From positions 2,213 through 66,212 of the forward strand of contig JAHREW010000013.1 of NCBI GenBank assembly GCA_020883125.1: 64,000 nt of DNA, written 5' to 3'. The stretch comes from Microcoleus sp. CAWBG506. Its GTDB lineage: Bacteria > Cyanobacteriota > Cyanobacteriia > Cyanobacteriales > Microcoleaceae. The notes under the pieces were generated by a model. The model ran no database searches, was not told where the DNA came from, and was given only the letters and a program-made list of their open reading frames with translations. The position numbers and the translations under genes were made by a program. Shown here in pieces: positions 9,081-17,290 of the stretch; the first letter of the stretch is position 1; each line of letters starts with the position of its first letter.

Positions 9081-9116
9081 TAACAACTAACAAGATGTAT
9101 TTCTTGTTAGTTGTTA
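9081..9116. terminator. Hairpin after the amylase gene
   Basis: A perfect 14-bp inverted repeat (TAACAACTAACAAG / CTTGTTAGTTGTTA) with an 8-base loop begins eight bases after the stop. It lacks a clean T-run and merges into the heptad repeat array, so a terminator role is only possible. Confidence 0.45.
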
Positions 9117-9144
9117 GTTGTTAGTTGTTAGTTGTTAGTTGTTA
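9104..9144. repeat. Heptanucleotide tandem repeat (TTGTTAG)n
   Basis: Five perfect TTGTTAG heptamers plus a partial one run from 9104 to 9144. Short tandem heptamers are a known feature of filamentous cyanobacterial intergenic regions. The complementary heptad appears at 10047-10084, on the other side of the SDR gene. Confidence 0.9.
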
Positions 9145-9187
9145 TTTTAATTATTAGAATTATTCAAATATTTTATATATAAAAATT

Positions 9188-9964
9188 ATGAATCTTTTAG
9201 ATAAAGTTGCCGTTATTACTGGTGGCGGGTCTGGGATTGGTCGTGCAGCAGCAATTTTAATGGCCAAGGAAGGGGCAAAAGTTGCTATTATCGATCGCAT
9301 TATTGATAGCGGGCAAGAAACCGTCCGCCAGTTGGTGAATCAAGGAGGCAGTGGACTGGCACTTGTCGCAGATGTAGCAAATTCTGAACAAATGGAACAG
9401 GCATTTCAAACAATTTTTGAACAATATAAAAAAATAGATACTGTGTTTGTGAATGCGGGGATTAATGGTGTCTGGTCGCCCATAGAAGACCTCGAACCGG
9501 ATGAGTGGGATAGGACAATTAATACTAACCTCAGAGGTACTTTTTTGACTGTCAAGTATGCTGTTCCTTATTTAAAAAAACAAGGAGGTTCTATTGTCAT
9601 TACCTCATCGATTAATGGCACTAGAAATTTCAGTAAAGTTGGTGCCACGGCCTATGCTTGTTCTAAAGCTGCTCAAGTAGCCTTTGCCAAAATGCTGGCC
9701 CTAGAACTTGCTCCTAGCAAAATCCGAGTTAATGTCATTTGTCCGGGTGGAATCCTGACTGCGATTGAGGAAAGTACCACTAAGCGACATCTCGATCGCA
9801 TTCGAGGATCGGCGGATTTCATTCACGATCTGATTCCTTTGACGGATAATACGGCCGGTTCTAGTGAAGAAGTTGCCCAATTAGTTTTATTTTTAGTATC
9901 AGATGCCTCCATCTTCATCACAGGTACTGAAGTCTGGATTGATGGTGGTGGTTCTTTGATTTGA
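9188..9964 (+). CDS. Short-chain dehydrogenase/reductase (SDR)
   Basis: This 258-residue classical SDR oxidoreductase uses NAD(P)H; its substrate is unknown. The Rossmann nucleotide-binding motif GGGSGIGRA lies at ~12. NAG is at ~90, the catalytic Ser in ITSSIN at ~140, and YACSK (Tyr/Lys pair) at ~156. GTEVWIDGG near the C-terminus is the family's end motif. The Asp after the second strand (IDRI) suggests a preference for NAD(H). No Shine-Dalgarno sequence is obvious. The gene is flanked by inversely oriented heptamer arrays. Confidence 0.9.
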   Translation: MNLLDKVAVITGGGSGIGRAAAILMAKEGAKVAIIDRIIDSGQETVRQLVNQGGSGLALVADVANSEQMEQAFQTIFEQYKKIDTVFVNAGINGVWSPIEDLEPDEWDRTINTNLRGTFLTVKYAVPYLKKQGGSIVITSSINGTRNFSKVGATAYACSKAAQVAFAKMLALELAPSKIRVNVICPGGILTAIEESTTKRHLDRIRGSADFIHDLIPLTDNTAGSSEEVAQLVLFLVSDASIFITGTEVWIDGGGSLI

Positions 9965-10046
9965 AATTTTAATAGCTAGGCGGTTGAAACCGCTTCTACA
10001 CAAACCAAGTCCGCCTGCGCGGACTAAGAAATAAGCATAACTAAGG

Positions 10047-10084
10047 ACAACTAACAACTGACAACTGACAACTAACAACTAACT
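10047..10084. repeat. Heptanucleotide tandem repeat (ACAACTA/G)n
   Basis: Five heptamers ACAACTA or ACAACTG are followed by a partial unit. This is the complement of the array at 9104-9144. The last codons and stop of the CofG gene lie inside the array, so its C-terminal VSC residues are repeat-derived. Confidence 0.88.
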
Positions 10085-11022
10085 CTCAATTGTGTTACAG
10101 CAGTTTGTAATGTCTGGGGCAGCCAATTGTCGTACTGAGGATAAACTGGCAAACGCTGCACGAGTTGCCATCCCGCTGCTGCTAAAATTTCAGTTAAAGT
10201 TTGGTGTTGGAGGTGAGGATAATCGGGATTAACTTCATCCACTGGCCCAATTCCTCCTAAATCTCTAGCACCTGCTTCTAAACAAGCAATTAATATTTCT
10301 GGCTGTGTAACTAAATTGGGCGGAATCTGTAGGGCGATTTGATCAGGTAAAATGCTGCGGGCGATCGCAATTAATTCCGGCATTTTTGTAGTATCAAAAA
10401 CTTCACCGTCCCAACTTTGTTTATTTCCCGGACTGTGAGGTTGAAGGATAACTTCTTGAATATGATGATAACAGGAATGAATTCGGGCGATCGCCTCTAA
10501 TGTCTCCACCCAATCGGCCTCACTTTCCCCGATTCCCAGCAGCAAACCAGTGGTAAACGGAATCTGCAACTTTCCAGCCCATTCTAACTGTTGCAGTCGT
10601 AGCGCCGGCACTTTACTCGGTGCGTGTCGGTGAACAGTTTGTAACAAATCTGGCGCAAGCTGTTCCAACATCAGCCCCATTGAGACATTTACCTGTTTTA
10701 ACTTAGCCATCTCCTCAAAACTGAGCGGGCCTACATTAGTATGGGGCAAAAATCCTAGAGCAAGTGCGAGTTCGCAGAGATCGTAAATCCGCTGAAACCA
10801 AGCTTTGCGCCGTTGACTTTGGGGATGTACCTCGCCACTGAGGATGAGAATTTCAATCACACCTTGAGTTTGCAGTAGCTGGAGCCGTTTTTCGGCTTGT
10901 GGTAGCGTCAGCCAAGGACTTTCCAGCGGTTCAGCTCGAAAATTGCAATAGGTGCAGCGGTTAAAACACTCGTAAGTGGGAACCAGGGTATAAGCGGGGC
11001 TGTAGGTGACGGTGCGGGACAT
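10072..11022 (-). CDS. cofG: 7,8-didemethyl-8-hydroxy-5-deazariboflavin synthase subunit 1
   Basis: This radical-SAM enzyme (316 residues from the chosen start) works with CofH to make the 5-deazaflavin F0, which serves in cyanobacteria as an antenna chromophore of photolyases. The [4Fe-4S]-binding motif CFNRCTYCNF lies at ~19-28. GLMLEQLAP and LLLGIGESEADWVETL follow, as in CofG. The start MSRTVTYSPAYTLVP at 11022 was preferred. The frame continues upstream to 11130, but that part is encoded by a palindromic repeat and is not conserved-looking. An AAGGA lies immediately before the ATG, unusually close. CofH is not in this window. Confidence 0.9.
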   Translation of the reverse strand: MSRTVTYSPAYTLVPTYECFNRCTYCNFRAEPLESPWLTLPQAEKRLQLLQTQGVIEILILSGEVHPQSQRRKAWFQRIYDLCELALALGFLPHTNVGPLSFEEMAKLKQVNVSMGLMLEQLAPDLLQTVHRHAPSKVPALRLQQLEWAGKLQIPFTTGLLLGIGESEADWVETLEAIARIHSCYHHIQEVILQPHSPGNKQSWDGEVFDTTKMPELIAIARSILPDQIALQIPPNLVTQPEILIACLEAGARDLGGIGPVDEVNPDYPHLQHQTLTEILAAAGWQLVQRLPVYPQYDNWLPQTLQTAVTQLRVSC

Positions 11023-11092
11023 TCCTTGGGACTTTATGCGATCGGACTTACGGCGTATTCCAGGTTTATAGGTACTATCAATATCCTCGTAG

Positions 11093-11140
11093 GGACACGG
11101 CACTGCCGTGTCCTTGTAGGGACACGGCACTGCCGTGTCC
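11093..11140. repeat. Two palindromic repeats (GGACACGGCACTGCCGTG type)
   Basis: Two near-perfect 21-bp palindromes (11093-11113 and 11120-11140) are separated by six bases, just upstream of cofG. They belong to the same family as the repeats at 4803, 6220 and 22619, but here the right half is GTGTCC instead of GTTTCC, which makes the palindrome longer. Confidence 0.85.
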
Positions 11141-11401
11141 CTATGTACCTCGCATACCTGAAAAATTCTGTATCTATTTAGTATAGTTGCGAGTTTTGCT
11201 AGTGGCGATCGCCACCTGTTACTTATCTTAACCTTGGCTCTAGTCCAAAATCTCGTTGTGCAACTAGATTATGAGATTTATGTGACTGGGCGATTCTTAA
11301 ATAATTTCCAATTTTGCTTTTGTAATCCTGATACAGCAAGCGTTCCAAGCTTGAATCAGCTTTGCTTATATTCGACATAAGTTAATCTGTTGTTAGAATA
11401 C

Positions 11402-11430
11402 TTTACAAACCTTAGAATATGCTTTATGTT
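11402..11430 (+). promoter_or_regulatory. psbA promoter, first copy
   Basis: TTTACA at 11402-11407 and TATGTT at 11425-11430 are separated by 17 bases, a sigma-70-type arrangement typical of cyanobacterial psbA promoters. It would give a leader of about 60 nt before the ATG at 11496. The rest of 11141-11495 has no gene. Confidence 0.65.
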
Positions 11431-11495
11431 TATACACATGGCGGAACAAACAACCGCCACGAACATTGAAAACCAAATAAAGCAATCATAAAGCC

Positions 11496-12578
11496 ATGAC
11501 AACAACCTTACAGCAGCGCGAAAGCGCCAATGTCTGGGAACGCTTTTGTGAATGGGTCACAAGCACAGACAACCGTATTTATATCGGTTGGTTCGGCGTC
11601 TTGATGATTCCAACACTACTAAGCGCCACCATCTGCTACATCGTCGCCTTCATTGGTGCACCTCCTGTAGACATCGATGGTATTCGCGAACCAGTTGCAG
11701 GTTCCTTGATGTTCGGTAACAACATCATCACAGGTGCTGTTGTTCCTTCATCCAACGCGATCGGTCTTCACTTCTACCCAATCTGGGAAGCAGCTTCCCT
11801 CGATGAGTGGTTGTACAACGGCGGCCCTTACCAACTGGTAATCTTTCACTTCCTGATCGGCATTTTCTGCTACATGGGTCGTGAATGGGAACTGTCCTAC
11901 CGCTTAGGTATGCGTCCTTGGATTTGCGTAGCCTACTCTGCACCAGTTGCAGCAGCTACCGCAGTATTCTTGATCTACCCAATCGGTCAAGGTTCATTCT
12001 CCGACGGTATGCCTTTGGGTATCTCCGGCACATTCAACTTCATGATCGTGTTCCAAGCTGAGCACAACATCCTGATGCACCCCTTCCATATGTTGGGAGT
12101 TGCCGGTGTCTTCGGTGGTTCTTTGTTCTCCGCCATGCACGGTTCCTTGGTAACATCTTCCTTGGTTCGTGAAACAACCGAAACCGAATCGCAAAACTAC
12201 GGTTACAAATTCGGTCAAGAAGAAGAAACCTACAACATCGTTGCAGCCCACGGCTACTTCGGTCGTTTGATTTTCCAATACGCGAGTTTCAACAACAGCC
12301 GTTCCTTGCACTTCTTGTTAGGCGCATGGCCAGTTGTCGGCATCTGGTTTACCGCTTTGGGTATTTCCACAATGGCTTTCAACTTGAACGGTTTCAACTT
12401 CAACCAATCGATTATCGACTCACAAGGTCGCGTAATCAATACATGGGCTGATGTCATCAACCGCGCTAACTTGGGTATGGAAGTCATGCACGAGCGCAAC
12501 GCTCACAACTTCCCACTCGACTTGGCCGCTGGTGAAACAACTCCTGTGGCTTTGGTTGCTCCTTCTATCAACGGTTAA
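11496..12578 (+). CDS. psbA: Photosystem II D1 protein, first copy
   Basis: The D1 reaction-centre protein (360 residues, standard length) is an integral thylakoid protein that binds P680, pheophytin, QB and the Mn4CaO5 cluster. Residue 130 is Glu ([12 protein letters not shown]), the form associated with high-light-type D1. C-terminal Mn ligands are present ([13 protein letters not shown]), with CtpA cleavage expected after Ala344, removing [16 protein letters not shown]. The protein differs from the second copy only at residues 9-10 (Glu-Ser here, Asp-Arg there). The gene has its own promoter and terminator. The nucleotide sequence is almost identical to the second copy. Confidence 0.98.
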   Translation: MTTTLQQRESANVWERFCEWVTSTDNRIYIGWFGVLMIPTLLSATICYIVAFIGAPPVDIDGIREPVAGSLMFGNNIITGAVVPSSNAIGLHFYPIWEAASLDEWLYNGGPYQLVIFHFLIGIFCYMGREWELSYRLGMRPWICVAYSAPVAAATAVFLIYPIGQGSFSDGMPLGISGTFNFMIVFQAEHNILMHPFHMLGVAGVFGGSLFSAMHGSLVTSSLVRETTETESQNYGYKFGQEEETYNIVAAHGYFGRLIFQYASFNNSRSLHFLLGAWPVVGIWFTALGISTMAFNLNGFNFNQSIIDSQGRVINTWADVINRANLGMEVMHERNAHNFPLDLAAGETTPVALVAPSING

Positions 12579-12597
12579 TTTTTAACTCTTGATAATC

Positions 12598-12630
12598 AAA
12601 AAGCGCTCCTAGAAATAGGGGCGCTTTTTG
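12598..12630 (+). terminator. Rho-independent terminator of psbA copy 1
   Basis: AAAAAGCGCTCCTAG, a short AAATA loop and GGGGCGCTTTTTG form a GC-rich hairpin with a T-run, 20 bases after the stop. Confidence 0.88.
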
Positions 12631-12760
12631 TTTGGGGAAAATTCTGTGTTTGTGCTAGGACTTATATCGTGTTCGATCGATTAACACACTCTTTTCGCCC
12701 TCTGGGTCGTTTCATCAGCTTTCCTGATGAGCCTCATCAGTTCTACTGTCGTTACACCCC

Positions 12761-12789
12761 TTTACAAACCAGAGTAGTAGCCGTAATAA
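12761..12789 (+). promoter_or_regulatory. psbA promoter, second copy
   Basis: TTTACA (12761-12766) and TAATAA (12784-12789) are separated by 17 bases. The -35 box and following AAACC match copy 1, but the -10 box and the upstream 90 bases differ, so the two genes could respond differently. A small hairpin CATCAG/CTGATG lies upstream at 12714-12730. Confidence 0.6.
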
Positions 12790-12838
12790 TAGAGACATCA
12801 TCTGAACATTGACAACCAAATACAGCAATCATAAAACC

Positions 12839-13921
12839 ATGACAACCACCTTACAACAGCGCGATCGCGCCAATGTCTGGGAACGCTTTTGTGAATGGGT
12901 CACAAGCACAGACAACCGTATTTATATCGGTTGGTTCGGCGTCTTGATGATTCCAACACTACTAAGCGCCACCATCTGCTACATCGTCGCCTTCATTGGT
13001 GCACCTCCTGTAGACATCGATGGTATTCGCGAACCAGTTGCAGGTTCCTTGATGTTCGGTAACAACATCATCACAGGTGCTGTTGTTCCTTCATCCAACG
13101 CGATCGGTCTTCACTTCTACCCAATCTGGGAAGCAGCTTCCCTCGATGAGTGGTTGTACAACGGCGGCCCTTACCAACTGGTAATCTTTCACTTCCTGAT
13201 CGGCATTTTCTGCTACATGGGTCGTGAATGGGAACTGTCCTACCGCTTAGGTATGCGTCCTTGGATTTGCGTAGCCTACTCTGCACCAGTTGCAGCAGCT
13301 ACCGCAGTATTCTTGATCTACCCAATCGGTCAAGGTTCATTCTCCGACGGTATGCCTTTGGGTATCTCCGGCACATTCAACTTCATGATCGTGTTCCAAG
13401 CTGAGCACAACATCCTGATGCACCCCTTCCATATGTTGGGAGTTGCCGGTGTCTTCGGTGGTTCTTTGTTCTCCGCCATGCACGGTTCCTTGGTAACATC
13501 TTCCTTGGTTCGTGAAACAACCGAAACCGAATCGCAAAACTACGGTTACAAATTCGGTCAAGAAGAAGAAACCTACAACATCGTTGCAGCCCACGGCTAC
13601 TTCGGTCGTTTGATTTTCCAATACGCGAGTTTCAACAACAGCCGTTCCTTGCACTTCTTGTTAGGCGCATGGCCAGTTGTCGGCATCTGGTTTACCGCTT
13701 TGGGTATTTCCACAATGGCTTTCAACTTGAACGGTTTCAACTTCAACCAATCGATTATCGACTCACAAGGTCGCGTAATCAATACATGGGCTGATGTCAT
13801 CAACCGCGCTAACTTGGGTATGGAAGTCATGCACGAGCGCAACGCTCACAACTTCCCACTCGACTTGGCCGCTGGCGAAACCACACCAGTTGCTTTGGTT
13901 GCTCCTTCTATCAACGGTTAA
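12839..13921 (+). CDS. psbA: Photosystem II D1 protein, second copy
   Basis: This is the second D1 gene (360 residues). The start is at 12839 ([14 protein letters not shown]), matching copy 1 and the D1 family; an in-frame ATG 30 bases upstream is ignored. From about codon 11 to about codon 345 I see no difference from copy 1 at the nucleotide level. Differences cluster in the first ten codons and in a few synonymous sites near the C-terminus. Such a pattern fits recent gene conversion. The CGCGATCGCG here contains a HIP1 octamer that creates the Asp-Arg difference. Glu130 and the Mn ligands are intact. Confidence 0.97.
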   Translation: MTTTLQQRDRANVWERFCEWVTSTDNRIYIGWFGVLMIPTLLSATICYIVAFIGAPPVDIDGIREPVAGSLMFGNNIITGAVVPSSNAIGLHFYPIWEAASLDEWLYNGGPYQLVIFHFLIGIFCYMGREWELSYRLGMRPWICVAYSAPVAAATAVFLIYPIGQGSFSDGMPLGISGTFNFMIVFQAEHNILMHPFHMLGVAGVFGGSLFSAMHGSLVTSSLVRETTETESQNYGYKFGQEEETYNIVAAHGYFGRLIFQYASFNNSRSLHFLLGAWPVVGIWFTALGISTMAFNLNGFNFNQSIIDSQGRVINTWADVINRANLGMEVMHERNAHNFPLDLAAGETTPVALVAPSING

Positions 13922-13940
13922 TTTTTAACTCTTGATTAAC

Positions 13941-13973
13941 AAAAAGCGCTCCTAGAAATAGGGGCGCTTTTTG
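13941..13973 (+). terminator. Rho-independent terminator of psbA copy 2
   Basis: The same AAAAAGCGCTCCTAG...GGGGCGCTTTTTG hairpin as after copy 1, so homology extends past the stop codon. From 13974 to 14384 the two loci diverge; I see no gene in that 410-bp stretch. Confidence 0.88.
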
Positions 13974-14384
13974 TTTGGGAAAATATATTCAGGACTAGGG
14001 ATATAGTTGTGTTTGTTTAGATGTTACAGCAGAGATAGTAAACAACAGATGAGAATTACCATGATTCAAGGTGGTGAAGCATTACCGCTCTCAACTTGCA
14101 GAGAAGATCTAAATTTGCCCCAAAATCCTTAGTTATAGCGAATCGCCATCATACCAGCGACCAACTTTAATTTAGACACTGCCATAAGTAGTGCCTTCAG
14201 ACTTCTAAGGTGTTTCTGAGCGGGATGGTGTCAAAATTAAATATGGCTCCTAAGCTGTTAAAGATGCCAGGATTGTTTCAGTTTAGCTGTTGGCAGTTCC
14301 AGAATCTCAGCAAAAACAAATGTAGCCGATCGGGAGTAGCTCCTCACTGTCCCAAGCGATATATATGTAAGGAGGATTTGTATT

Positions 14385-15200
14385 ATGAAAGATGGACAAG
14401 AAGCACGCAGCGTACCCACAGCCGTGGTTGCCGGTGTTTGCGGGTTGGCTTTATTAACTGGAGGGAGCATTGCTTTGTGGACTGCCAACCGTTCCTCAAC
14501 GTCAGCAGACACTCAGTCTACGGCTCCGACTTCTCCGGCACTTTCCCCCACTCCTGGGGAATCGCCTGCTGTAATTATCCCCGTACCTGCTCCAACTCCT
14601 GTTGATACACCCCAGGCTCAGACACCATCAGCTCAGACACCCCAGGCTCAGACGCCAGCAGCTCAGACACCCCAGGCTCAGACACCATCAGCTCCAACAC
14701 CCCAGGCTTTGACACCGCAGGTGATCAAGCCACAACAGTATCAGCCTAAGTCTGTATCGCCGACGGCTACCCAGACAGTTCAAGTCTACTGGGTTAAAGA
14801 TGGGGGTGGCAAGTTTGAGGCAGTTCCTAGCAAAGTAGCTCTCAAAGAAGTCGATCGACCTGATGCCGCTCTACAGGCTGCTTTTAACAGTTTGTTGGCT
14901 GGACCGAAGGATACAAAGGTTTTTAGCGAAATTCCCAAGGGGACAAAACTCAGGAGTTTGAGTGTCAATAATCAAGGAGTTTACGTCGATTTGTCTGCCG
15001 AATTTACTTCGGGAGGAGGCAGCAGTTCGATGAGCAGTCGTTTGGGGCAAGTGATCTATACGGCCACGAGTTTAAAACCGAATGCCAAAGTTTGGATTTC
15101 GGTGGAAGGTAAGCCCTTAGAGCTTTTGGGTGGCGAAGGGTTGGAGGTTGCTCAACCGAGTACCCGTCAAACTTTCGATAAAAATTTTCCGATCCCGTAA
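14385..15200 (+). CDS. GerMN-domain envelope protein with AQTPx repeats
   Basis: This 271-residue membrane-anchored protein has a short cytoplasmic N-terminus, one transmembrane helix (VVAGVCGLALLTGGSIALW, ~14-33), and a Pro/Thr/Gln-rich linker. In the linker a five-residue AQTPx unit repeats about eight times (~75-115). The C-terminal GerMN domain (~125-260) contains VQVYWV, LLAGPKD and VYVDLSAEF. GerMN domains are extracytoplasmic and occur in envelope or spore proteins; the exact role in cyanobacteria is unknown. A strong AAGGAGGAT ribosome-binding site fixes the start. The repeat DNA is a 15-bp minisatellite that may vary in length. Confidence 0.87.
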   Translation: MKDGQEARSVPTAVVAGVCGLALLTGGSIALWTANRSSTSADTQSTAPTSPALSPTPGESPAVIIPVPAPTPVDTPQAQTPSAQTPQAQTPAAQTPQAQTPSAPTPQALTPQVIKPQQYQPKSVSPTATQTVQVYWVKDGGGKFEAVPSKVALKEVDRPDAALQAAFNSLLAGPKDTKVFSEIPKGTKLRSLSVNNQGVYVDLSAEFTSGGGSSSMSSRLGQVIYTATSLKPNAKVWISVEGKPLELLGGEGLEVAQPSTRQTFDKNFPIP

Positions 15201-15306
15201 TTTTTAGTCATGAGTCATTAGTCATTAGTCATTAGTCAGAAGGCGGGGAATAGGGACTGCTCGCTGATGGCTGATGACTTTTGACCTGAGACTGGGGAAT
15301 TAAAAA

Positions 15307-15660
15307 TTAGGGCTTGGTATTCAGACTCAAGGATCTAAATTGTTGGGCTTGTTGTTCGACTCTAGTCGCAAGCCGATCGCACACCATAGTAGACAACTCG
15401 AAAATCAACTCATCCTCTACCTTGTAATAGGCTGAAGTTCCTTCACTCCTGCGAGTGAGGATACCAGCTTGGAGCATGAGTTTTAGGTGTTTAGAAACAT
15501 TGGCTTGACTGGTTTGAGTAGCTTCCACCAACTCTTGCACGCATTTTTCGCCGTCGCGAAGCAAGTTCAGAATTCGCAAACGCATCGGCTCGCTCAAAAT
15601 ACTGAAATACTCAGCAACTTGTGGCACAACCTCTTGAGGAACAGACTGGGATAACTTCAT
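15307..15660 (-). CDS. ArsR/SmtB-family transcriptional regulator
   Basis: This winged-helix repressor (117 residues from the chosen ATG) is of the ArsR family. Visible elements are FSILSEPMRLRILNLL (helices 2-3), the recognition region ATQTSQANVSKHLKLM, and the wing RRSEGTSAYYKV. The classical ELCVCDL metal site is replaced by KCVQEL with a single Cys, and only one other Cys (MVCDRL) is present. Metal sensing through the usual site is therefore unlikely; thiol/redox sensing is possible but inferred. The start at 15660 was chosen over 15717 because GGTGAG precedes it and the extra residues look non-homologous. It lies just downstream of accB on the same strand. Confidence 0.85.
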   Translation of the reverse strand: MKLSQSVPQEVVPQVAEYFSILSEPMRLRILNLLRDGEKCVQELVEATQTSQANVSKHLKLMLQAGILTRRSEGTSAYYKVEDELIFELSTMVCDRLATRVEQQAQQFRSLSLNTKP

Positions 15661-15729
15661 CAAGCTCACCTGCCAGAAGCGATCGGGAAATAGGAGGATT
15701 AATTCTGTATATAACAATCAAGTAATCCT

Positions 15730-16284
15730 TCAATCCGGATTAATCCTCATCAAAACTTGACCGTACTCCACAGGTTCCCCATTTTGAACTAAGATTTCCA
15801 TCACTTGACCCGATACCTCATCGGCATCGATTTCATTCATGAGCTTCATCGCTTCAATAATGCACACTGTCTGGCCCACCTTAATGCGATCGCCCAGTGC
15901 CACAAAAGGCGGTTCATCGGGAGCAGCAGCGCGATAAAAAGTTCCTACCATCGGGGAAATAATTGACACCCATTTGGTATCTACAGGAGCAGGCACGGAG
16001 GCCAGCACGGGAGCAGGAGCCGAGGGTGCTGGGCTAGTGATATTTGCTCCTGAATTTTGGTCTACAGCAGGAGGTGACGCTAAGGTGGGGCTAGCAAAAG
16101 TTTCTGCGATCGGCGCGAGAGTCGTAACTGCTGGATGACCAACAGCGACGGTTCTTGGTTCGTTGGCTTGAATGCCTTTGCGTACAGTCAGTTCAAGTTC
16201 TCCACTTTTTAACGTCAGCTCCGAAATGCCGGTTTGGTCTAAAACAGTTAGCAGTTCGCAGAGCTGGTTTAAGTCTAGTTGCAC
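15730..16284 (-). CDS. accB: Acetyl-CoA carboxylase biotin carboxyl carrier protein
   Basis: BCCP (184 residues) carries biotin between the carboxylase and transferase halves of acetyl-CoA carboxylase, the first step of fatty-acid synthesis. The biotinylated Lys is in EAMKLMNEI (~145). The N-terminal dimerisation segment (LNQLCELLTVLDQ) is followed by an Ala/Pro-rich linker (~55-100) and the lipoyl-type domain. The start codon is GTG. The order efp-accB on the same strand is conserved in cyanobacteria. The gap to efp (16285-16468) contains only degenerate AATTGAAAATTGA-type repeats. Confidence 0.96.
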   Translation of the reverse strand: MQLDLNQLCELLTVLDQTGISELTLKSGELELTVRKGIQANEPRTVAVGHPAVTTLAPIAETFASPTLASPPAVDQNSGANITSPAPSAPAPVLASVPAPVDTKWVSIISPMVGTFYRAAAPDEPPFVALGDRIKVGQTVCIIEAMKLMNEIDADEVSGQVMEILVQNGEPVEYGQVLMRINPD

Positions 16285-16468
16285 AGCAGATTCAAGGGTA
16301 ATTGATAATTGAGAATTGAAAATTGAAAATCGGGAATGGGGAATTGGATCTATGCCACCACATGAGGAGGTAAAGAGATAGTTTTAAGCTTTGAGTAGTA
16401 AATTTTGAGTTAATTCCCAACTCAAAACTCAAAATTCACCACTCAAAACAGTTTTTTTATCCCTAGTC

Positions 16469-17035
16469 CTAGTTGCTAGTCTCTCGCCCAAGATACTTGT
16501 CTTCGCGAGTATCGATCCGAATCCGTTCTCCAACGGAAATAAATAGAGGCACCATGATCTGAGCTCCGGTGGAAAGGATTGCGGGTTTGCTACCGCCCGT
16601 GGCAGTATCTCCTTTAACTCCGGGATCGGTTTGGGTCACTTCTAAGACAACGGAGTTGGGCAGTTCTACTTCGAGGATTTGGTCGTTCCAGCGCAGGATG
16701 TTAACTTCCATGCCTTCATTGAGGTATTTGACCCGATCGCCTATTTCCTGAGAACTGAGGCGACTTTCCTCGTAAGTTTCCATATCCATAAAGACGAACT
16801 GATCGCCCTCTTTATAGGTATATTGCATGGCGCTCTTTTCGAGGTTGGCTTGAGGCATAGTCTCCCCAGCCCTGAAGGTTCGTTCTACTACGTTGCCGGT
16901 TTTGACATTTTTAAGTTTTGTCCGCACGAAAGCCGAGCCTTTTCCTGGCTTGACATGGAGGAATTCAATTACCCGCCACACGCCGTCATTGACTACAATT
17001 GAAACACCTGGTCGAAAGTCGTTACTGGAAATCAT
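16469..17035 (-). CDS. efp: Elongation factor P
   Basis: EF-P (188 residues) relieves ribosome stalling at polyproline runs. The start is [10 protein letters not shown] at 17035; the in-frame ATG 60 bases upstream adds an unrelated tail and is rejected. The KOW-like domain I carries the tip loop [15 protein letters not shown], with Lys at the usual modified position. Two OB-fold domains follow, ending [14 protein letters not shown]. Substrates in this window would include the polyproline small protein at 338 and the Pro-rich GerMN linker. It precedes accB. Confidence 0.97.
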   Translation of the reverse strand: MISSNDFRPGVSIVVNDGVWRVIEFLHVKPGKGSAFVRTKLKNVKTGNVVERTFRAGETMPQANLEKSAMQYTYKEGDQFVFMDMETYEESRLSSQEIGDRVKYLNEGMEVNILRWNDQILEVELPNSVVLEVTQTDPGVKGDTATGGSKPAILSTGAQIMVPLFISVGERIRIDTREDKYLGRETSN

Positions 17036-17290
17036 ATAAATTTTTGCAGGCAATCCCGTCGCCCAAGGGCACGGGGGAACTACTGTCAGCTTCAAACCGC
17101 AGTCTAGCTGACGGCATCAAAAAACAATTGGCATTTTATTTTACCGTTCAAAGGGAGCAAGTGCTTGACTAATCTGTTAATCGCTGTGGGGAGTTGTCAC
17201 TTGATTCTCCCTAGACGCAAGAACAGACACTTCAGCTTAGAGGGCGGACAGTGCTGTGGGAAGATGATAGAGACCATAAAAGTTAAAGTT

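Noticed and set aside
11728-12499. Antisense frames within both psbA genes
   Set aside because: Identical pairs in the two copies follow directly from psbA identity; the sequences look non-protein-like.
14210-14605. 131-codon frame upstream of the GerMN gene
   Set aside because: It overlaps the start of the GerMN gene in another frame, is Cys/Arg-rich and has no ribosome-binding site; the GerMN start is clearly marked by AAGGAGGAT.
17165-17290. Longer N-terminus for the cyclophilin
   Set aside because: It would place 42 extra residues before the signal peptide, which would bury it; the ATG at 17291 fits a secreted protein.
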